From Natranaeroarchaeum aerophilus (GTDB lineage: Archaea > Halobacteriota > Halobacteria > Halobacteriales > Natronoarchaeaceae): a stretch of 42,844 nt of DNA. Under the pieces are notes generated by a model. The model saw only the letters and a list, made by a program, of their open reading frames with translations, did no database searches and was not told the DNA's origin. Position numbers and translations under genes: made by a program. This document shows, in pieces, positions 39,216-42,844 of this stretch. The stretch is taken from NCBI RefSeq assembly GCF_023638055.1, contig NZ_JAKRVY010000008.1:1-42844 (forward strand), given 5' to 3'. The first letter of the stretch is position 1, and each line of letters opens with the position of its first letter.

Positions 39216-41741
39216 TCAGTCCTCGCTCTGTGCGGCGTCCTCGACGAACGCGAACATGTCTTCGTCCGTGTCGTCGGTCGGGTCGGGTCGCTGCTCTCCG
39301 GTCGCCCGGTCGTCTTCGGTCAGTCCCATCTCTGGGTCGTCATCTATCCTGGCGTCCGGTGTGTCGGTCGTCGGCTCACCATCCGTGAGGGCCCGCTCGG
39401 TGTCCGTCTCCAGTTCGTTCGTCTCGACGTCCTCGCCAGTGACGAACCGGTCGAGCGCGGTGGAAAGCTGTGATGCGCGCATCGAGAGATCGCCAGCCGA
39501 GCGGGACATCTCGGTGAGTGCGGTCGTTTGCTGTTCGGCGGCAGCCGCGACGTTCTCGGACTCCGCGCTGGTCTCTTCGCTGATCGTGGCCGTCTCGTCG
39601 ATGACGGCGACGACCTCCTGGGTCGCGCTCGCCTGCTCTCTGGTTGCGCTGTCGATCGTCTGGACGCCCTCGTTCGTTTCGGTCGCGTACTCGGCGATCT
39701 CTTCGAGCGCGTCCGCAGCCTCCTTGACCGAATCGGTCTGGTGTGAGATCTGTTCACGTGTCGTCTGGACCTCCTCGGCAGTTCGATCGGTCTCGGCTTT
39801 GACGCGGTCGAGACGTTCTTCGATGTCCTCGGCGGCGTCTTTGGTCTCGGACGCCAGCTCTTTGACCTCCTCGGCGACGACGCCGAAGCCATCAGTGCTG
39901 CCCTCGCCCGCCGAGCGGGACGCCTCGATGTTGGCGTTGAGCGCGAGCATGTTGGTCTGGTTGGCAATCTCGGTGATGAACTCCAGCAGCTCGTCGATCT
40001 GTGCGATCTCGTCTTGCAGCCGCTCCATCGCGTCGACGGTATCCTCGCTCTCGGCCTCGATCCGGCTCATGCCCTCGATCGCCGTCTGTGCGGCCGACTG
40101 CCCCGCACGGCCGGTTTCGGCGGTCCGTTGTGCGATCTCGGCGACTTCAGTCGATGTCGTCGAGATGTCCTCGACAGCAGTCGAGAGGTCGTTCAGCTGG
40201 ACGTTCGCCCGCTGCAGGGCGTCGTTCTGTCGATCCGCACCGTCGGAAATCTCCTGGATCGATTCGGTTACCTGCTCGCTTGCACTGCGAACCTCCTCGC
40301 TGGATGCCGTGACCTCCTCGCTGGCGGTCGCGACCTCCATCGCGAACTGTTTGAGCCCGGCGACCGTGGCCTCTATCTCGTCGAGCATGGCGTTGAAGTC
40401 CTCGCCGATACCGCGCATCTGTGCGTTGTCGGTCTCGACGTCGGCCCGAACGGAGAGATCGCCGTCCGCGGCAGTGCCCATGACGGCACAGTACTCCTCG
40501 GCCGCTTTCTCCAGATCGTCGTTGATCTGCTCGACGCGCTCGCGTTCGGCTTCTGCCGTCTCGCGAGCCCCCTGTGCCTCGCGGATCTGTTCGCGCAAGG
40601 CATCGCGCATGCTGCCAAAGGCCCGGAACAGATCGCCGATCTCGTCGGCTCGGCTCACTTCGAACTCCTCGTCGAGGTTCCCCTGTTTTAGCGCCTCGGC
40701 TTTCGTGCTCAACTGATTGATCGAGCGAACTGTCCCCCGTCCGAAGGTGACGGCGATCGCGGCGAGTCCGACGAACATCGTTCCCATCAGCAAGAGCAGG
40801 CTCGACAGGATGTCGGACTGAAGAGCAAACGCCTGATCGCTCGGGACGTGAACGGCCACGACGAGGTCGACGTCCTCGTCGCCGACCGGGGCGAACGCCG
40901 TCACGTAGTCACGATCGAGACCCTCCTTTTCGGTACGGTCGAGGAAGCCGGTCTCACCGTCGAAACCACGGTCGACGATCGCCGAGTCCGCACCAAGTGG
41001 CGAGTATGCGGGGAACTCGCCGAGGTTCGCTTCGAGCTGGGTCTGTTCTTGCTCTCCGGCGACGATGTTACCGTCACGGTTGACGACCTGTGTGAAGCCG
41101 TCGTCATCATCGCTGTCGAACCCTTCTGTCACCGTCCCGAGGTTCGTCGTAATCACCAGTACCTCGTTGGTGTCGTCGTTCGGGACTGGACTCACGTACG
41201 AGACGGTCGGTGCACCCTGAATCTCCTCGACGTCGGAGACGTAGACCTCGTCGTCTTCGAGCTCGCGGTCCTCCCACGCCCACGGCGCTTCGACGATGTT
41301 CACCTGGGTGCCTTCACGGGCGTTTTCGCTGCTGTTGATGATCTCACGCTCGTCGAGGTCGACGAAGTGCATCGCCCTGATATCCTCGGGGAGCCGATCG
41401 ACCTCACTGGTCAGAAACTGGGAAACGTCCTCGCTCCCACCCGTCTGGAACTGGTTCAACTCGGCGGTGCTCCTGACGTTTGCGGAGCGCTCGGACTGCC
41501 AGTCTTCGAGGCTTTCGGCGTGCCGATCGGCGACGCCAGTGTACTCGGATTCGACATCGTCGGATAGCTGAGCTGATGTCTGTGCGTACGCCACGACGCT
41601 GACGCCACCGACGACCAGCAGGACGATCAACAGCGTTGCGACGAACTTCCGGACGAAGCTTCGACGGATGAACCCCGGGACGAGTCGCCTCCCGAGACCG
41701 GGGTTCTGTTTGTTTACTGATTTATCATCAGGTTCTCCCAT
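39216..41741 (-). CDS. Methyl-accepting chemotaxis transducer
   Basis: An 841-residue membrane receptor. Membrane helix 1 lies at about 32-52 and helix 2 at about 312-333. Between them is a 260-residue extracellular sensor of dCache type, with IRAMHFVDLDEREIINSSE and GAPTVSYVSPVPNDDTNEVL. A HAMP domain (about 334-387) and a second HAMP-like segment (about 425-480) lead to the long coiled signalling domain. Its hairpin tip is ITEIANQTNMLALNANIEAS (about 585-605), the CheA/CheW contact. Possible methylation Gln/Glu pairs flank it. The tail is acidic and long. I start at 41741 since TATAAT at 41765-41770 gives 27 nt to this ATG; the ATG at 41753 is too near. It is transcribed with the binding lipoprotein. 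Confidence 0.92.
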   Translation of the reverse strand: MGEPDDKSVNKQNPGLGRRLVPGFIRRSFVRKFVATLLIVLLVVGGVSVVAYAQTSAQLSDDVESEYTGVADRHAESLEDWQSERSANVRSTAELNQFQTGGSEDVSQFLTSEVDRLPEDIRAMHFVDLDEREIINSSENAREGTQVNIVEAPWAWEDRELEDDEVYVSDVEEIQGAPTVSYVSPVPNDDTNEVLVITTNLGTVTEGFDSDDDDGFTQVVNRDGNIVAGEQEQTQLEANLGEFPAYSPLGADSAIVDRGFDGETGFLDRTEKEGLDRDYVTAFAPVGDEDVDLVVAVHVPSDQAFALQSDILSSLLLLMGTMFVGLAAIAVTFGRGTVRSINQLSTKAEALKQGNLDEEFEVSRADEIGDLFRAFGSMRDALREQIREAQGARETAEAERERVEQINDDLEKAAEEYCAVMGTAADGDLSVRADVETDNAQMRGIGEDFNAMLDEIEATVAGLKQFAMEVATASEEVTASSEEVRSASEQVTESIQEISDGADRQNDALQRANVQLNDLSTAVEDISTTSTEVAEIAQRTAETGRAGQSAAQTAIEGMSRIEAESEDTVDAMERLQDEIAQIDELLEFITEIANQTNMLALNANIEASRSAGEGSTDGFGVVAEEVKELASETKDAAEDIEERLDRVKAETDRTAEEVQTTREQISHQTDSVKEAADALEEIAEYATETNEGVQTIDSATREQASATQEVVAVIDETATISEETSAESENVAAAAEQQTTALTEMSRSAGDLSMRASQLSTALDRFVTGEDVETNELETDTERALTDGEPTTDTPDARIDDDPEMGLTEDDRATGEQRPDPTDDTDEDMFAFVEDAAQSED

Positions 41742-41763
41742 AGCCGTGGACATATCCGTTTAC

Positions 41764-41772
41764 TATTATACT
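41764..41772 (-). promoter_or_regulatory. TATA box of the transducer/binding-protein operon
   Basis: The minus strand reads AGTATAATAGT, centred 27 nt before the ATG at 41741, in line with a leaderless transducer mRNA. Confidence 0.6.
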
Positions 41773-42072
41773 TTTTGACTTCATCTGGTGTGCTAATTCG
41801 ATAGTGACGGTAAAAATAATGATTGTTTATGAAACTACTTTTTGAGTAAATTTCCAAATGTAGCAGGTGCTCGCTCCGTCAGTTTGAGTGCGCTACTGCA
41901 GAATATCCGACCACTGTACTGCGATTTACTGGAACGTTCTCACGGGAATGACAGGTAGTTCTGCATCCAGAAAATAGGTACTCTAGATCGTAATAGTAAC
42001 ACTACGAACAGTTTCCAGATAAACTGGTTAGCAGCAGTAAATATCATTAACGATAATTATATATTCTATTTA
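41773..42072. other. AT-rich intergenic region without a recognised gene
   Basis: This is the longest low-GC stretch in the window. I see no gene. TAAATATCATTAA at 42038-42050 and AATTATATATTC at 42055-42066 are TATA-like and could serve plus-strand transcription of the small frame at 42073 or of the amidohydrolase. The region has no clear repeat or hairpin. Confidence 0.5.
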
Positions 42073-42246
42073 ATGAAGAGTCCGTCACGCTCGTATCGGC
42101 AGCTCCAGAATGCTGAGAGTGTGCGCCAGTCTTCTGGGAAACACCTCGCTTCGAAGGGTCGGTGGGAGTTGACTGAAAATCACGAAGGCTGGATTTTCCG
42201 CACAGACGGACTGATCGCGGAGACTGGCAACGATCAGATTCATTAG
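42073..42246 (+). CDS. Possible small protein, unknown
   Basis: A 57-residue frame (start MKSPSRSYRQLQNAES, end DQIH) that fits exactly between the AT-rich region and the amidohydrolase start. TAAATATC is about 27-30 nt upstream, so a leaderless start is possible. The segment HLASKGRWELTENHEGWIF looks protein-like, with W-aromatic spacing typical of a small beta fold. I do not recognise it and cannot exclude a chance frame. Confidence 0.4.
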   Translation: MKSPSRSYRQLQNAESVRQSSGKHLASKGRWELTENHEGWIFRTDGLIAETGNDQIH

Positions 42247-42269
42247 GGTCCACACCCCACCCTTCGAGC

Positions 42270-42844
42270 ATGATTCTTCGGGGTGCCCGCGTCGTCGACG
42301 GTGACGGCGGCGTCTTCGACGGACCGGTCCAGTTCAACGATGGGCGGATCACCGCCACCAGCGACGTTTCGACTGCGCGGGCGGACGAGGAGGTGGTCGA
42401 CCTCGACGAGTACACGCTCGTTCCCGGTATCGTCGATAGCCACGTTCACTTTTCTCTGTCGGGCGAAGCGAGCATCGAGGACGTCACCGACAAAACCGAT
42501 GCCGAACTGCTGTTCACGGAGATTGCGAACGCGCGGCGAACGCTCGAAAGTGGCGTTACGGGCGTGCGCTCGATGGGTGCGCGCGGCCTGGACATCGCCC
42601 TCGCCCGTGCCATCGAGGGCGGCGACGTGCCGGGTCCACGAACCATCGCAAACTGCGCGTCGATCACGATCACCGGAGGCCACGGCCACCACCTCGGCCA
42701 GGAGGTCGACGGCCCCGAAGAATGTCGCCGCGCCGTGCGCGAGCAGCGCAAGCAGGGCGCGCAGTTCATCAAGTTCATGGCAACCGGCGGCGTCACGACG
42801 CCCGGCACTGATCCCGGAACGCTCGCCTTTACCCGCGAGGAGAT
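42270..42844 (+). CDS. Amidohydrolase, 5' part (runs off the window)
   Basis: At least 191 residues. The start MILRGARVVDGDGGVFDGPV is the family's N-terminal beta-sandwich strand. VPGIVDSHVHF gives the HxH metal motif, and GVTGVRSMGARGLDIAL followed by SITITGGHGHHLGQE gives later metal/active-site His residues. QFIKFMATGGVTTPG gives the carbamylated-Lys strand (Lys in FIKFMATGG). This order suits an imidazolonepropionase/prolidase-type metal-dependent amidohydrolase (PF01979). The substrate is not told by the sequence. The C-terminal part lies beyond 42844. Confidence 0.85.
   Translation, partial: MILRGARVVDGDGGVFDGPVQFNDGRITATSDVSTARADEEVVDLDEYTLVPGIVDSHVHFSLSGEASIEDVTDKTDAELLFTEIANARRTLESGVTGVRSMGARGLDIALARAIEGGDVPGPRTIANCASITITGGHGHHLGQEVDGPEECRRAVREQRKQGAQFIKFMATGGVTTPGTDPGTLAFTREE

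Noticed and set aside
38902-40716. A 604-residue Ser-rich plus-strand frame opposite the transducer
   Set aside because: The serine-rich composition is what the complement of acidic coiled-coil codons gives. The transducer on the minus strand is certain.

Overview
The window is chromosomal DNA from a halophilic archaeon (class Halobacteria). GC content is high and the proteins are strongly acidic. There are many twin-arginine lipoproteins with an 'AGC' lipobox, two HalOD1 output domains, archaeal TFS, NAC and TrmI, and many starts that sit about 27 nt after a TATA-like box (leaderless transcripts). No rRNA, tRNA, CRISPR array or intact insertion sequence was found. I cannot name the genus from sequence alone. 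Domain-of-unknown-function numbers are recalled from memory and are given as tentative.

Layout. 1-2.7 kb: a low-GC end with a lipoprotein, an iteron-like repeat cluster, a small zinc protein, an MCT-1-like PUA protein and a winged-helix/PIN toxin-antitoxin pair. 2.8-5.3 kb: dapA-dapB-dapD, three overlapping genes of the succinylase route to lysine. 5.6-9.0 kb: HtpX protease, NYN RNase-like protein, a tiny membrane protein, a second PUA protein and a possible PD-(D/E)XK protein. 9.0-11.3 kb: a poly-glutamate DUF4397 lipoprotein, a winged-helix regulator and two small haloarchaeal families. 11.3-14.5 kb: a MacB-like ABC exporter with a membrane-anchored CARDB-type partner. 14.6-18.6 kb: TFS, a 102-bp inverted-repeat element, VapBC, TrmI, NAC and membrane proteins. 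18.6-25.5 kb: aldo/keto reductase facing a GCS2-family ligase, lipoproteins, an HNH-like protein, two HalOD1 genes and a bactofilin-like protein. 25.6-30.7 kb: ferredoxin, EtfB, EtfA, a FixC-FixX fusion and a small partner, which form an electron-transfer-flavoprotein operon. 30.8-32.7 kb: two toxin-antitoxin pairs back to back and a fragment of McrC, probably a decayed defence island. 32.8-34.6 kb: a 31-bp palindrome, a secreted zincin and a methyltransferase. 34.7-41.7 kb: a MinD/ParA-like protein with a broken P-loop and a long acidic tail, a nucleotidyltransferase-like protein, and a chemotaxis transducer followed 6 nt later by a solute-binding lipoprotein. 42.3 kb to the end: the 5' part of an amidohydrolase.

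How the genes work together. The clearest functional units are lysine synthesis (dapABD), electron transfer from ETF to quinone (25.6-30.2 kb), the ABC exporter, and a probable binding-protein/transducer chemosensory pair (37.6-41.7 kb). The points I find most worth following are the MinD-like protein that has lost both P-loop lysines, the transducer/binding-protein pair, the toxin-antitoxin/McrC island, the 17-bp-period repeat at 950-991, and the inverted-repeat element at 15002-15103.
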